Below, piece after piece: positions 24,661 through 37,500 of a DNA stretch of 64,000 nucleotides; positions within the stretch are counted from its first letter, which is position 1; each line of letters begins with the position of its first letter. The notes under the pieces were generated by a model. It was not told the origin of the DNA, made no database searches, and saw only the letters and a program-made list of their open reading frames with translations. The translations under genes were made by a program, and so were the position numbers. Origin of the DNA: Trichopria drosophilae (Eukaryota > Arthropoda > Insecta > Hymenoptera > Diapriidae); NCBI GenBank assembly GCA_030407085.1, contig CM059586.1, positions 30,987,501 to 31,051,500 on the forward strand. The letters are read 5' to 3'.

Positions 24661-24799
24661 ATGTTACCATGAACTAATTAGGAAAACATCATATAACTTT
24701 CGTATGTTTTTCCCAAAAAATTCAATCCTGCCGAGATATCTCGCCGTACCGAGACTTTTCGATCACCCTTGTTAATAATATATATGCAAAATTTATAAT

Positions 24800-27700
24800 A
24801 TAATTATAATATAATTTAAATAACAAACATTTCAAAATGGTTGAATTAGTCAAATTATTATTATTTGTATAATACTGACCTGCATGGAATTCTATTTGTT
24901 CTTATTTATAAACTAACTTTTTGATGACGTTTTTTAATGACGTTTTTTAATGACGTTTTTTTCTATTGTTCTCTTAACCTTAAAAAAAACATTTTGGAGG
25001 GCATATCTCCGAAAAGCATGTAATCCGCAGCCAAGGAAAAGAAAAAGCTGTTTATTATTTAAAAGTTGCTTTATGGACATATATACCGCTACCTGTTTGA
25101 TAATTCAATCTTTGACAATTCAGTTTTTGACTATTGACTTTGAAATTCAAAATCATTTTTCATTTTAAAATAATATTACATAAAAAGACTCGTAGATCGA
25201 GAAATGTATATCAGATGTAAACAAACAACAATTTAGTGATGAACCAGAAGCTATATAGAAAAGATGAACAATATCTTAATGCCAAATAGCTAAAAAACTA
25301 CCCATAAAGCTAAAAAAATGAATTTTTGCCAGTAATGCGAAATAAGCATAAAAGGTTTGTCGTATTTTAATAAAAATGTACAAAATTATTATTTGTTTGT
25401 TATTTTAGATTAAAGAAGAAATACACTATTTAACTCTACTTCGTAAGTAAATTTCCAATTGCTAGACCAAAGTTACTTTCGAAAATTCGACTGCGAAGAG
25501 TTTTTAAAAGAACGGTTATTATCTTCTGACGCTGAATGAATACCTCGATCAAGCACTGACTTGGATTGATTGATGGTCTGTTTCGGTGATGACTAACCAC
25601 GACTTCCGTATTTTTTCCTGAAAAGAATGAAATAAATTATGCAGACATGACTCTAAAAATGTATTAACACTTATTTAAATAAGAATCGCTGACATTTCAC
25701 GTCTGCCTGCGTGACCGTTTATACGTATTACAAACTCTTGATTAAGATGATTAAGATCATAATATATTATTAAATTATTTGATTTCTTAATGAATTATGT
25801 TCTAGCTCGTTAATTAAGAAAATAAGGTCCAAAAACAAAATTTAAATCTATGTAAATTTATTCTATAAATTTTGTGTAGTGAAAATTTAACATTGTAGTG
25901 AATCGGTTCTATTGCTAGAGTGGCTAAATTTTTACTAAATTAAAAATTTTACTACCTAAGACGATATGGATTTCATTATGTACTTTAATTTCCCTATAAT
26001 ATCTTCTTAACATACTAAATTCTTAAAGCGTTATATATTTTCCTTCCGAAATGAGTTAAGAGATTGCATTTTCATTTCTAACCCAATTCGAAATGAATGT
26101 GCAGTCCTTTGAATTGTGTAGTGGGTTTGAAAACTTCATGTATACAAAGCATAAGTATGGTTTAATACAGTAGCTTTAAAATCAATTTATTTAAAAAATC
26201 GGATATTAATTAATATAACAGAAGTTAGGTTAATATTAGTCTCTGAATTTATTGCATCAATTGTTGAATTCAAAATCCTCTTATTTTTTTAATGTAATAT
26301 TTAAATAAATTTAATAAATATCATTAGAAATTGATTTTTTTAATAAAATGTATATTTACACAAAATTAGTTTCTATTTGAATTGTTCTTGTTCGATGTGT
26401 AACAATTGTTTTTAAATTTACCCTATCATTAAATGTCGCGAATAAACTGGATAATTTATGGTATAATGTCTCTATATGTTTATAATATGCTGTGGACTAT
26501 TTACACTAACAAATTGTAAAAATGATACCATAATTTATATACAGAACATCAACTTATTAAATAGAATAATCTTTACAACTTATCATAACTTGTCTGTATA
26601 ATAATTCTAGAAGAGAATATAGAATTGGATAAATGCAATTTTTTACATGGAAAAGTTGAATAAATGAATTTTGAAATAGTTGATGTTGTACTAATACTAG
26701 TAAATACTAATAAAAGTGGTTTTTAACACATTGGGTACCGATCTTTGTAAATTAGTGCTTAATCCATTAACGACGAACAATTACGGTTTCTTTTTAGTGG
26801 TTTGTAAGCCGTACTATTATAACAAGTGCACATTTTTTAACGACTACTGTGTTTTCTGATATTCCCACCAAAGATCAAAATTGAAATATTACTACTATAA
26901 AAATAAATATGACGACTATTACGTCAAAAAAATACGACAATTTTGACAAACAAATTTTTCATGATTTTTGTTGTTACCGATATCACTATATCTTCAGAAA
27001 GTACAGGGTTCAAGCTTGAATTTAATCCCTATGACAAATCTCTAGCACGTCGAGTTTACCCGATAAACAATTTCAAAAAGTGCCAAAAACGTGATTTTTT
27101 AGAATTTTACCCCCACTTTTCTCGAAATCCTGACGTTCTGGGAGGTTTTCGTTACCAGGTTCAGATTCAGCGCATCAAAAACTACGGGAAATGACTTATC
27201 GAGCTCAAACAACGGTAAATTTTTGTTTTTGCAGGCTTGTGTTATCAAATTAATCTGAGATATTAACAATTTCTTTTCTATGCGGCAAAGAGTATAATTA
27301 GGACGTATTCTTATTAGAATGTAGCCTTTCTATAGATTTTTATGTTTCCATTTATAGCCAAAAGCGTTTACATCTTTCAAAGAAATAACATAATTTGCAA
27401 TTACACATTCAATACCACCATGAAATAAAAAAGTTTTAATAGATATTTAACATTTACTCTATGAATCCTTTTCGAGTAAATCGCACTAAATGTAGAAGTA
27501 TAATTTTACAATTTGAATATGTCATTAAAAACAAACCATTCAAATAATTAGTTGTTGTATACTTATTTTTAAAATTGATACTTCAGCCAAATTACACTGA
27601 AAAAATTAAAACTTCATCGTGGAAAAGTAGATTTGTTGATATTTAATACATCTTATCAACATTAAACATTTTTTCGGTATAAATAACCTGTTTCATACTT

Positions 27701-27960
27701 AATCATTGCAGCTATTAAGTTACAATTGCTTTATATATTAACATGAAAGTACTAGGGTGTTATGTTTACTTTTTTTAATATGCATTTTTAAGTTTTGTTA
27801 CCAAAATCTAAATTTTCAATCACTTCAATATGAATAAAATGAAACATGCTAAGTAAGTATGGTAGATCGTTCGTATGTTCACTGACAGTGAGAGTATTTA
27901 AAAATTCATTTAAGTCGACGTTTTTTTATTAATTTATAGCGTCTGTACTCGGAATATATT
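24800..27960. other. Non-coding, AT-rich
   Basis: Three tandem TTTTTTAATGACG units near 24920-24960. The 83-codon frame at 26943 has the look of an eroded repeat rather than a gene. Nothing else is supported. Confidence 0.4.
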
Positions 27961-27968
27961 ACTTCCCA

Positions 27969-29332
27969 AGTGAAAAAATTTACTACAAATTGTATAATAA
28001 AAATATACAATTCATTGTATACAAATTTACCCCAAAAGTGATTCTATACAATTTGTATACAAAAATTGTCAAGTGTGAATAAAAGTATATAATGAAAAGT
28101 TACCATAGTTTGTGTAAGTTACCATAGTAGTCTTCAATTTTTATATGATTTTATTCAAAATTTTCAAACTATCAAAACATTGTCGGACGACTTAGAATTT
28201 CAATGCGGAATTGAAACGGATACGAAAACTTGAAAATTGCAATGGACCGAAACAGAAATCCCGAACATGATTCTCAATTTCGCTGACATTTCTTTGACAA
28301 GGTGAAAACACGGAGAAATCAACATGCACACAAGAAGCTTCACTAAGAATTTTTAAAAAGATACCGTGAAAATCAATATGTAACACTTTTTTGAATAGTT
28401 GATCCTCCACACGACGTTCACACAACAGAAATCCTCCTGTAACCCAAGAAATCGCCAAACCTTCTGGAAATTCATCGGGCGAAATGATAACCAAATTTTA
28501 GACGCCGAAAAACATACTAGTTACACCGAAGGAAAATGGCATTTTATTTTGATTTGTGAAATTTATTTATTTTATAATTTAATTACTGTATATAATTAAT
28601 ATTTTTCCAATTTGACGTTTTTATTTGGAGGTTTGCATGGTTTGAGTAAAACTGAAAGAAAATGCGCGCTCATCTTGAAAATCAACAAACCATAGCAACG
28701 CGTTACCAACCATCGAGTTGAACGAAATAGTTATCGCAAAATTTTCTGTCAGTTTCGATCGAACCTGTATTACGAGTATGTGCATATTAGAAAAATTAAC
28801 GAAATCATAAAATGAATATATTTTAAAATGAAACTTTTGATTTCCTTCCGCTGTATCGTGCATGTTTTTCTGCGTCAAGAATTTTATTTGATGACTTCCT
28901 GGATGAATGGAGGATTCGTATGGTGCAGAATCTGCAGAATTCATGTAATGAAACCAGAAGTTACAGTAGGACGAGGATCAACGATTGATAGAAGTCGTTT
29001 TATAAATGTATAATGACGTTTTCTGCATGCATGTTTGTTCCTTCGTGTCGTTGTCGTGTCATAAAATTGTCAGCAAAATTTTGTCTCATCTTCGAAATAT
29101 CTTCATCGGTCCATTGTAATCTCCATCTTTTCGAATCCCTTCCATATCCACATTGAAATTCTAAGTCTTACAATTTTGTATAGTTTAAATTTGACGTAAT
29201 TTTTCATTATATAGAATTTTGTTCAAACTTGACACATTTTGTATACAACTTGTATAGAATCACTTTTGGGGTAAAACTTGATACAGTAAATTGTATATTT
29301 TTTTTATACAATTTGTAATAAATTTTTTCACT
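27969..29332. mobile_element. 1.36-kb foldback element with diverged arms
   Basis: The ends match as AGTGAAAAAATTTA / TAAATTTTTTCACT-type termini, followed by ACAAATTGTATA-rich sequence. Matching continues inward for roughly 600 bp per arm (for example GACTTAGAATTTCAATG at 28188 and its complement at 29148; CAATGGACCGA and TCGGTCCATTG). The arms are clearly diverged, so it is older than the 20-kb palindrome. Short open frames inside show no recognisable domain. Confidence 0.65.
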
Positions 29333-29540
29333 GCATGTCAAACTACTATTCCTATCCACTTTTTTACACACAGAAATAAAAAAGCTATATCTAGTAAAAT
29401 TCATCGATTTAACCGTAATGAAAAAGTTAAGTTAAACAAAGCAGTCAATCGAAAATTCTGTTCATCAATTCTTACTATTTTGTCGTATAAAATTAGAGAA
29501 CTTTTCTCAATATATTAAATGATATTTACCTTGAATGATT

Positions 29541-29546
29541 TTTATT
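29541..29546 (-). terminator. Polyadenylation signal of gene A
   Basis: AATAAA on the minus strand, 15 nt beyond the gene A stop codon, which implies a very short 3' UTR. Confidence 0.7.
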
Positions 29547-29560
29547 AAAATCAGAGTCGT

Positions 29561-30623
29561 TTAAAGTTTCTGTTGACGAGGTTGACGATTATATTTGTGA
29601 CCTTCCGAATGTGCATGATGGACAATTTGTTCTTGTGGTTGGTGCTGTTCGTCTGGCATTGCTACTTTCATTATTGGTACTTTGCCTATTAAATAAACAT
29701 TGTTAAAAGTTTATTCATCCATTCATGTTCAGATAATTTATAAAAAATATCACTTTTTGCCGATTTTGTTACTGAATATGTCACTCAAATCTTGCAAAAT
29801 AGTTCATTTTTTCTTACCGTATTTGTGGTCATCTGCAAAGCCATAGACGTAGCCTTTAGTGTATTTTTTATACAGATCATGCTTCTTTTCATTAATGCTA
29901 TAACGCCTGCACTTATTTCTATTGCACTTGTAACTACTGCTTCGCCTCCTTCTGATCTTGTCTAGTGCTCTGGTAACCTTGCTTTCATCTCCGACTTCAC
30001 CTTGTGGTTCAAATATTTCAACTTCATTGTCTTCAGTGACATCAACTTTAACGAATTTCGTTTCACCATCTTTATGGACTTTTTCCACATCATATCCTGC
30101 ATCCTTGAAGTCCTTCGCTACATCATCCAAAGGTACTGGGACATCTTCATCCCCTTCTTCGACCAGGAACAGAATGGTCGCTATAGGAACTTGAGACAAA
30201 AGACACATAGAGTAACACTAGAAACTTGGGGTCAACCGTTAATATTCAAAGAACATACTGGCCATAATCGAGTCATCAAAAATGCTATCGAAGAATCCAA
30301 TACTGCCATCTTCCTTGGATACTTCATGTATGGTGTACACGTTGATTATTAGGAGAAAAACGCGATGAGTGTCCGATTCGTTCGAATCTGGAGATACTTC
30401 AGGGTCGTTTTGTGCAGTAACAAGTTGTCCATTTCCATATTTAGCTGCAGATGGTGTCAAATCACAATGCCAGACGTTAAACAAGTGTTTTTCTCATCGT
30501 AAAAAAAAAAAATAAAAATTAAAACATAACGAAATACTGACCTACGTTGTAACTGTCGAAAGCAGGACTACTTGTGATCCCACTTACTAGTAAACTTACG
30601 GTTAAAAAACCGTAGAACAACAT
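29561..30623 (-). CDS. Gene A: secreted acidic-domain protein, 4 exons, paralogue of gene B
   Basis: Unnamed secreted protein; function unknown. Exons on the minus strand: 30623-30542, 30492-30259 (or from 30444), 30189-29818, 29685-29561. Junction phases are 1,1,1 and the frame closes on TAA at 29563-29561, giving 270 aa, or 254 aa with the alternative in-frame CAG acceptor before 30444. The first choice implies a 49-nt intron, so the second may be correct. Exon 1 encodes a signal peptide (MLFYGFLTVSLLVSG). Exon 2 carries the motif FLLIINVYTI. Exon 3 starts a conserved acidic block (residues about 106-167 of the longer form; VEEGDEDVPV, LDDVAKD, KDGETKF). A basic RRRR site at 185-188 follows, then a Lys/Arg-rich tail with two Cys. 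Exon 4 is His/Gln-rich. The block matches gene B at 42 of 62 positions by hand count. A TATA box lies upstream and AATAAA downstream. The GTAAGA and GTATGT donors are strong. Confidence is high that it is a gene; its role is unknown. Confidence 0.85.
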
Positions 30624-30693
30624 TTCGATTTTCGTGAATTCACAGCCAAGAAAACGAAGTTACACACTGCATTACAAATGTTTGGTGTTGCTG

Positions 30694-30701
30694 CTTTTAT
30701 A
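30694..30701 (-). promoter_or_regulatory. TATA box of gene A
   Basis: TATAAAAG on the minus strand, 71 bp upstream of the gene A start codon. It is followed by a stretch resembling the same interval of gene B (both contain TATAAAAGC and, further down, GCAGTG). This predicts a transcription start near 30665-30670. Confidence 0.8.
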
Positions 30702-30727
30702 AGCTCTGCCGGATGCGTGACCCCCAG

Positions 30728-30750
30728 TTACGTAAGAGGCTAAGTAATGA
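30728..30750 (-). promoter_or_regulatory. Shared upstream module of gene A: TTACGTAA plus AGTAATGA
   Basis: The palindrome TTACGTAA (30728-30735) and the box AGTAATGA (30743-30750, TCATTACT in gene orientation) are separated by 7 bp. The same pair with the same 7-bp gap lies upstream of paralogous gene B, while the bases between differ. TTACGTAA is the classic half-site-palindrome type bound by C/EBP and PAR-family bZIP factors, and the TAAT core of the second box would suit a homeodomain or POU factor. Factor identity is inference. Confidence 0.65.
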
Positions 30751-31471
30751 ACTGCTATCTCGATACAGGCGTTCATTTCTTCGTATTTAGGATGCCCGAT
30801 TGAAAATACTTTTTTCTCTGTGCTTCAAACATAATACAGCGCTGTTTAAATACAAATGATTAGGGCTACTAACATTTAAATTAAAATAAAGTCCAGCCAA
30901 TTGATTATTAAAGACCAGACGAGCAGTGTCAGTTAATCAGAGTATTGCGTCAACTATTAAAATAATTGCATCAATTAATAAAAGGCATTCAACCGACTAG
31001 AACAACAACTTCAATGACTCATTTTTCTTAATGCAGATATGAAAATATTACTTTATAATGCGTTCCATTTTCTGAATTTCGAATTATTTACGATGAAAGT
31101 AAAAAGTAACGTTAAAAAAGCAAATGCATGAATTTATCGGGTAGTATATTTTTCAGGATTCAAACATGGCAATGGAAAATATTTTATACGTATACCATAA
31201 GTAAACTAATCCAGTTTATTTAACTGAAATTAATATATATTTTATGCTTGAAAATCATGTTTAAGTAAGACATTTTATGAGTATTGAAGACTTCCAAGGT
31301 GACAAAATTGATAGATATAATGAATATTCGTATGTCACTCAAATTTTCATTATTACTCTTATGAGCATTGCATTTAATCCACCATAGTTGCTATTATATT
31401 AACAACATAAAACGCGAGTGAAAAACGTCCATTCGCATGAATTACATGTGCCACAAATTAATAAACATGTA

Positions 31472-31724
31472 CAGTAGAGTCCCGATATAATTGCATCTCG
31501 CTATTTTTGCATCCCAGCATATTTGTTCACTTCCATTCCGTTATATTTATCTGCACCGCTCCTTTTTCCCCCACTTTGCAGGCTGGGGCCTCAGGAAGAG
31601 ACGTCACGAGCATAGCGCGATTGAGGAGAGTGGGAGAAACGGCGCTCCCCTTCTTTTGACAAATATAAGGAGACGGAAGGGGAAGGCGAGGAGCTGAGCG
31701 GGCAAATATACCGGGACTCTACTG
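31472..31724. mobile_element. pogo/Tigger-type MITE 1
   Basis: Termini CAGTAGAGTCCCG and CGGGACTCTACTG are flanked by TA on both sides (TA target duplication of Tc1/mariner-pogo elements). The 253-bp interior has no transposase. In reverse orientation it resembles the element at 34297. Confidence 0.75.
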
Positions 31725-32151
31725 TACTAGCAGTATGGCTTACGCAAACATAAAAACATCATTTAACTAAACCTAAGAAATTGAGGTAGGCATGTTTTGG
31801 TAGAATTTGTTTTAAATACCTTTTTCATGGATTCGTTTTGTAGTTATTCACACTATTTCAAATACTGTAAGGAAAGTTTTCATTTTCCTCATGGCAGTTT
31901 TTACTGAAAATTTGAATTTTCCGCAAATATTTGAAAAAATAGTATACAAAAGAAATTCGGATAAGTGGCATTTGACTCGTGCAGGATTATGTCATTCGCC
32001 TTTTTCGGCTCGTTCAGTTGTCATTGTTTACCGCACTTGTATCATAATGTACTATTTCATTCTGTTGTAGGCTGTATAAATAAAAACTAGATTTAAATAT
32101 TAAATCGTGCTTATCACCTATTTTATTTTAAGGTCAGATTCTTTATATTTA

Positions 32152-32441
32152 CAGTAAAACCCCGCTGGATTGGCACCTGCTGGATTGTGGGGATTCAGCC
32201 CCGCTGGATTGGCGCTTCTCGGATTTCCTTTATTTCCACCACGTCGCTCGCCGCCTCAGGAGCGTGTATAGTTAGACATACCCATTGGTTTGGAGTTACA
32301 ATAGGAAGCAGAAAGATTGTTTGTGATTGGTTATGAACGTCACGTGATTACGGCGTAGAAGTGGAATGGATTGCCGACAGTCCAGCGGGGTTTACGGGGA
32401 AGACTGGGAACCGACCGTGACAATTCAGCGGGGTTCTACTG
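32152..32441. mobile_element. pogo/Tigger-type MITE 2
   Basis: Termini CAGTAAAACCCCGCTGG and its counterpart AGCGGGGTTCTACTG have flanking TA on both sides. Length is 290 bp. Internal direct repeats of CGCTGGATTGG occur near the left end. Non-coding. Confidence 0.75.
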
Positions 32442-33167
32442 TATTCTTATTACCATAAAATATCTAACGTGATCAGATTTTTGGGAGAACGGGGTCATTA
32501 CGAGCTCCAGAGTAATTCGAACCGTCACATAATCCCATTTATAAGAAGACACAATAAATATTATTCAAATTATTGGAGTACTAAATAATACTACCAAGTA
32601 TGCAAGTTGAAACATTTATAGAACTCCGAAAAATACTCGATTCGTATTTTTTATCGGCGAAGAAGAAGTTTAAGGATTGAAACTAACCCCCGAATTGCTC
32701 GAAACCTCCTAAATATATAATAATATGCACGCACATAAAAAGTAAAACTCATTTCCATAAAAGTTAGTGTCTGAAAAGTTTTTTGTAAATAGTGACCTTT
32801 TGGGTAGCTGATTTCCATTCTGAGGTAAAATTTGCAAAATTCAAAACGGAGGATAGAAAATGGCGGTCCAAATTTTACAAAAGTTTGCATCACGTGGAAT
32901 TTTATGGTAAGGTGCACTTTATTGTTTTTTTTTTTGTATTTGTTTTGGTCTTTTACTTATCCTGGGGACGTGAAGAATATATAGGTCATTCGCCAGCTGT
33001 TTATACCGTATCAGATATCACTCGTATATTTCCTACTTTATATCTACCCAATTCAATCTGCCAAACACATTTTTGACACATCTTTTCATTGTCTATATTA
33101 ATTTTTTTATTTAATTTCAAATTCGCAATAATGGTCCCAAAGCTCTCTAAATTTGTTTAGAAAAAAC

Positions 33168-33273
33168 CCTGCCAACACGGAAAGTAACAGTTATGTAATT
33201 TTTACGTAATGGTTACATTGTTACATAAATGTTACGTAGTTATTACATAACTGTTACTTTTGTGTTTGCAGGG
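33168..33273. mobile_element. 106-bp palindromic MITE
   Basis: CCCTGCCAACACGGAAAGTA and TACTTTTGTGTTTGCAGGG are inverted, with ACAGTTATGTAA / TTACATAACTGT inside. The centre is repeats of GTTACAT/ATGTAAC. Confidence 0.7.
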
Positions 33274-33660
33274 AAGAAAGATTAAATTTGGAAAAATTAA
33301 AAAATATTTTTTACCATTTTTTTTATAAACAATTTTGAGATTGATTCCAAATAAAGAGGTATTTAAACAAAAAAAAATCGACGATCACGAGATATCGCAA
33401 GAGCACGAAAATGGTAAACACGAACGGTCGGAAATGAGTACAAGATCAGGGATACAATTTTTTAAATGTGTTTTTGTGATTTCCAGGGTTGACAAAGCAT
33501 CGGATGAATCCGAAGTATGGTTTTAATTAACTTTGAGTCTGAAAGTACGCCCTAATATTATATTCCCCCTCCCCTATCACTATACAACTATTAAGCACGA
33601 AATGTCGAATATTTGTAACATTTTTCTTCTTTCATGGATTAAAGACGAATGTGAATACAT

Positions 33661-34093
33661 TGTTACGGACAGAATCGATGTTTTACCGACTGCGGTACCA
33701 GGCGTAGGTTTTTTTCCACAAAGGTGGTTTTCCCTACGCCATTGCACACCCGAATGGGGGTACCTCTCAAAATGAAGCAGGCCTGTTAGGTAATTATGTA
33801 AAGGCCCTTCGAAATGGTGACGGTCTCGATAAAATTATTTGTAATTCGAATAGTATAATATCGGTGTATAATATGACGTTGTAGTCTATTTAAATGTTCG
33901 AGAGTTTGAAAAATCGAACTGAGAGGTGAAAAAGTGACGAACGGTTGACAGGGAACGTTTCGGAACGCCGTCAGGGAAGGAAGTCTGCGTCGCGATCGGA
34001 TCGTCACCGATTGATCGGAATAAATTTGAGTTTTAGTTTTGTGGCCGATCAAATTGCGCGTTTTATTTCTAGCCCTTCCACCAGTCGTTAACA
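33661..34093. mobile_element. Solo LTR with 5-bp target duplication
   Basis: A 433-bp segment begins TGTTACGGAC and ends GTCGTTAACA (TGTTA...TAACA termini). It is flanked by direct TACAT repeats (33656-33660 and 34094-34098). A 5-bp duplication with TG...CA ends is typical of Ty3/gypsy or BEL LTR retrotransposons. It is GC-richer than its flanks and has AATAAA inside near 34020. No internal region remains, so it is a solo LTR. Confidence 0.75.
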
Positions 34094-34296
34094 TACATAA
34101 ACAATGTATTTATTGTATTTTTTCAATATTTTGTATCGTTGTATATTATAAACAATTTGAACAAATATCTTAAACTATCTTGAACCTCCACCCTCTCGAC
34201 CCCATCCTTCCGCCCCTACTCTTCCACCCTCGCCCTTCCATAGTTACCAATCAACCCCACCCCTCCTTACACCCTCGCCGTGTGTTTGGACACATA

Positions 34297-34561
34297 CAGT
34301 AGAGTTTCGGTATATTTACCCGAGTCGGGTCCTCGACTTCCCCTCCCATCTCCTTATATTTACCATAAGAAGGGGAACGCCGCTTCTCCCAATCCCCTTA
34401 GTAGCGTTATGTTCGTGACGTCATAGCAGGCCCTGTCTGAGGCCCCAATCCGTAAGGTGAGGAAAAAAGAGAACGGCGATCGGTAAATATAATGAGACGG
34501 ATCCGGGCGAATATGCTGAGACGTAAATATAACGACACGCAATTATACCAGGACTCTACTG
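34297..34561. mobile_element. pogo/Tigger-type MITE 3 (inverted relative of MITE 1)
   Basis: Starts CAGTAGAGTTTCGG after TA and ends AGGACTCTACTG; the right TA has mutated. The interior (CTCCTTATATTTACC, AAGAAGGGGAACGCCG) matches the reverse complement of the 31472 element. Confidence 0.7.
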
Positions 34562-34564
34562 AAT

Positions 34565-37500
34565 CCACATTACAATCTGAGCAAATCTAAGTTGATCCAG
34601 AATCGACTTTTCTGAAAACTACTATTTAAATGCCATCCCCAGCCAAATTAGTGATCCATTTTTTTAACCCCTACAGAACAATAATATAACTGCACATTTT
34701 AAACTCTGAATTAGATAGTTCGCATCTCTTATCTCTTCTTTCTGTCACGATGCAGCTGTTCATCTTGATTTGGGGAATTCATCGGAGCGTTTTTATCTTT
34801 TCCTCCTTGTCATTGTTTTTAGTTACAAAGAAATAAGGAACCACAGAAAATATTGTAGTTTTTAAATGTGTTTTACTACTTTTTTACAAACAATTTGTGG
34901 ATTGATTCTAAAATCTAATCAGACCTAAGTTTAGTAAAGACACGCATTTGATACACAAATTTATTTCGACGTGCCTATCCGTTCGTAAGATCGCATACCA
35001 AATTTTTGTATTTTTTTCAGTGAGCTCAGTGGTCTGAAACGATGACATTTCCGAAAAAACTGTAAGATAATTTTTTTTCCGAGAGACCAAATTCAATACT
35101 TTGTCTAAAACTACGAAGGGGTCGAAGTGGGTCGAAGTAATAAAACACATTCCATAATTTGATGATAAGGAAATCTTATACTATCTGGTTTTATTATCTG
35201 AAAACCAGAGGAGACATAAACGAATATAAATTTAAAGATCTATAAACTGAAAATTACATCAGATTTTTATCATATTAACAATTAGACATTAATGAAGGGT
35301 TTATTTCTACAATATCCTAGTTGACCAATAACATTATCAGTATATTTTAAAGTTAAATTATTGAGACATGACTATGACGATTTTCTAATTATATTAATTG
35401 ATAAATCCGTATTCTCAAGAGAGTTATTTGTTCTCTGATTGCAAAATACATGTTTATTATCGGAATAAAACTTCGATTGGCATACTCATTTTCGTTTTCC
35501 TTAGAACTTTTTCTTATAACTTTCTTATCTTAAGCATTTTTGTAGTAAACATAAATGTTTTCTACATTTGTTGACATTGTTATTTGCTCCTCAACCAGCC
35601 TTTTTAGCTTACTCTGCAATATATCTGATTTTCATCATAGAGAAATCTTTATTTCTGGAGTAAACGCTTTAAACACAACTTAGTTTTCGAGTACGCTAAT
35701 TATTCATTAGTAAAACGTTATAAGTGAAGAAATTGTTGGCCGTATTCACTATTAGTGCTTTGATTTGTATAAATTGCAATTTCAAACAAATTCTTAACAA
35801 GCATCAAAACACTTTTATAACATACAGATAAAAATTCTTAATATTAATGAATGGATCGTATTTACTGATACATTTATTTTATACATATTTACTTAATAGT
35901 TGTTTATCAAGAATTTTACTTGTGGCGCAAGTAACTGCACAATGGACCAATCTAATTACCAATATAGTTGTATTTAATTATAGAAAAATTCTCTATATGT
36001 TAACGCAAATAAATAGGTCGCATCATTATCTCAAAAAGAGATTAGAAAAATTATTTAGATTATTAGAAAAAATGTATCATTAAACAAAGAACATCTTTGT
36101 AATGTTTTTTTAATTTATTGTCACTCAAGAAATCTAATTAAATGTTTATTAAGGTTAAATAATAATACACATTTCGTAACATATAACAACATGAACTTTA
36201 TGTATAAACATTACAACTAACTAAAAATGTATAAATTATACGAAGCGCCAAAATATTAGGACCATGGAGGAATTTACTGATTTTGTGACGTGGGCGGAAA
36301 TTTAGTTTTACAAGGGAAAATAACAAGTTGTTCTTATTTAATTCCAAATCCTGACATTGCCAGATAATATGATCTAATAATTTTTATGATCAGAAATAAA
36401 ACCCATACACGAAAGGGAATCAGTTAAGTGATAATGTTTGGTCCTGTTGGATCTATTTAATCCATGAAATAAATACTCTGGTTAATTTTTTTTGTGTAAA
36501 ACCACCGTTTTAAATAATAATGTTTGAAATACCCAACGTCTTTGTATTGAGCTTCATTTTTTAATTTAAATTCTGTTGATAACTGTGCATGCTTGAAGAA
36601 AAATTGAAACGAAACAGAATAATGAAATTTAACATTAAAAGAAGGTTTTTGTTTAGTTGCTTCCTTAGCGAGAATAACGATGTGGTGATAGTAAATATTG
36701 TCACGCCAGCACGAAAAAGCCATCTTTCCGCCTGGAAAAGGGGGCAAAAAGTTCCCGATTGCCGCCCGGTCTGATAAAAATGAGCGCAACCAGGCGCAAA
36801 AAATTTTCCTTATAAGTTTTAAGTTTTTTAAACAAATAATTATACTCTGAGAATCGGAAAAAATAAATATATTTGGCAATGCTAAGGTAATTTATTGCAG
36901 CATCAATGGTAATACATTCGGCTGTAAAAATTGAGGGGTGGGTTCCAGCACTAAATTGATTGAAAATATTAAGTTTCGGATAATGGTAAGCCGCACCGAG
37001 CATTTTCAACTTTACTACTGTGAAAAAAAATTGACCTTGATCTTGTGGATTAGTTTTTAAAGAAACAACAAAATTTGTATCATATGAAGCAGAAAACATA
37101 ACACCAGACTAGTTACACTTAAAAACAGGGAAATTATTATTAGAAATTAAATATTCGAATTTATTTTTCAGAGCATAATTTTGTTATGAAAACGACTGTT
37201 TTGGTGCCAATTTTTCCTATTCTGAATTTTTATATTCTCTTAATAACTTTAACTCTTCTTCTTCGCCAGAATAACATTGATAACGAATACATACAAAATT
37301 TGCCTCCTAAAATTCAACTTATTCTTCTCAATTTATTTAACGAATTGTCAGTACTAATATTATATCCTTGGGAAGGGCAATATTTTTTATAAAAAAATCT
37401 AACGATATCAGTGTTCGTCCTATATCTTTGCCTTCATGTTTCTGTAATCTTTTTCAGCGTATTATTATAATAATATAATATAAATTTATAAAAATCGCCT

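Noticed and set aside
26943..27194. 83-codon open frame
   Set aside because: Phrases resemble eroded repeat interiors and there is no exon chain.
36457..37099. Overlapping 140- and 132-codon minus-strand frames
   Set aside because: They overlap in different frames with no motifs and no conserved splice structure.
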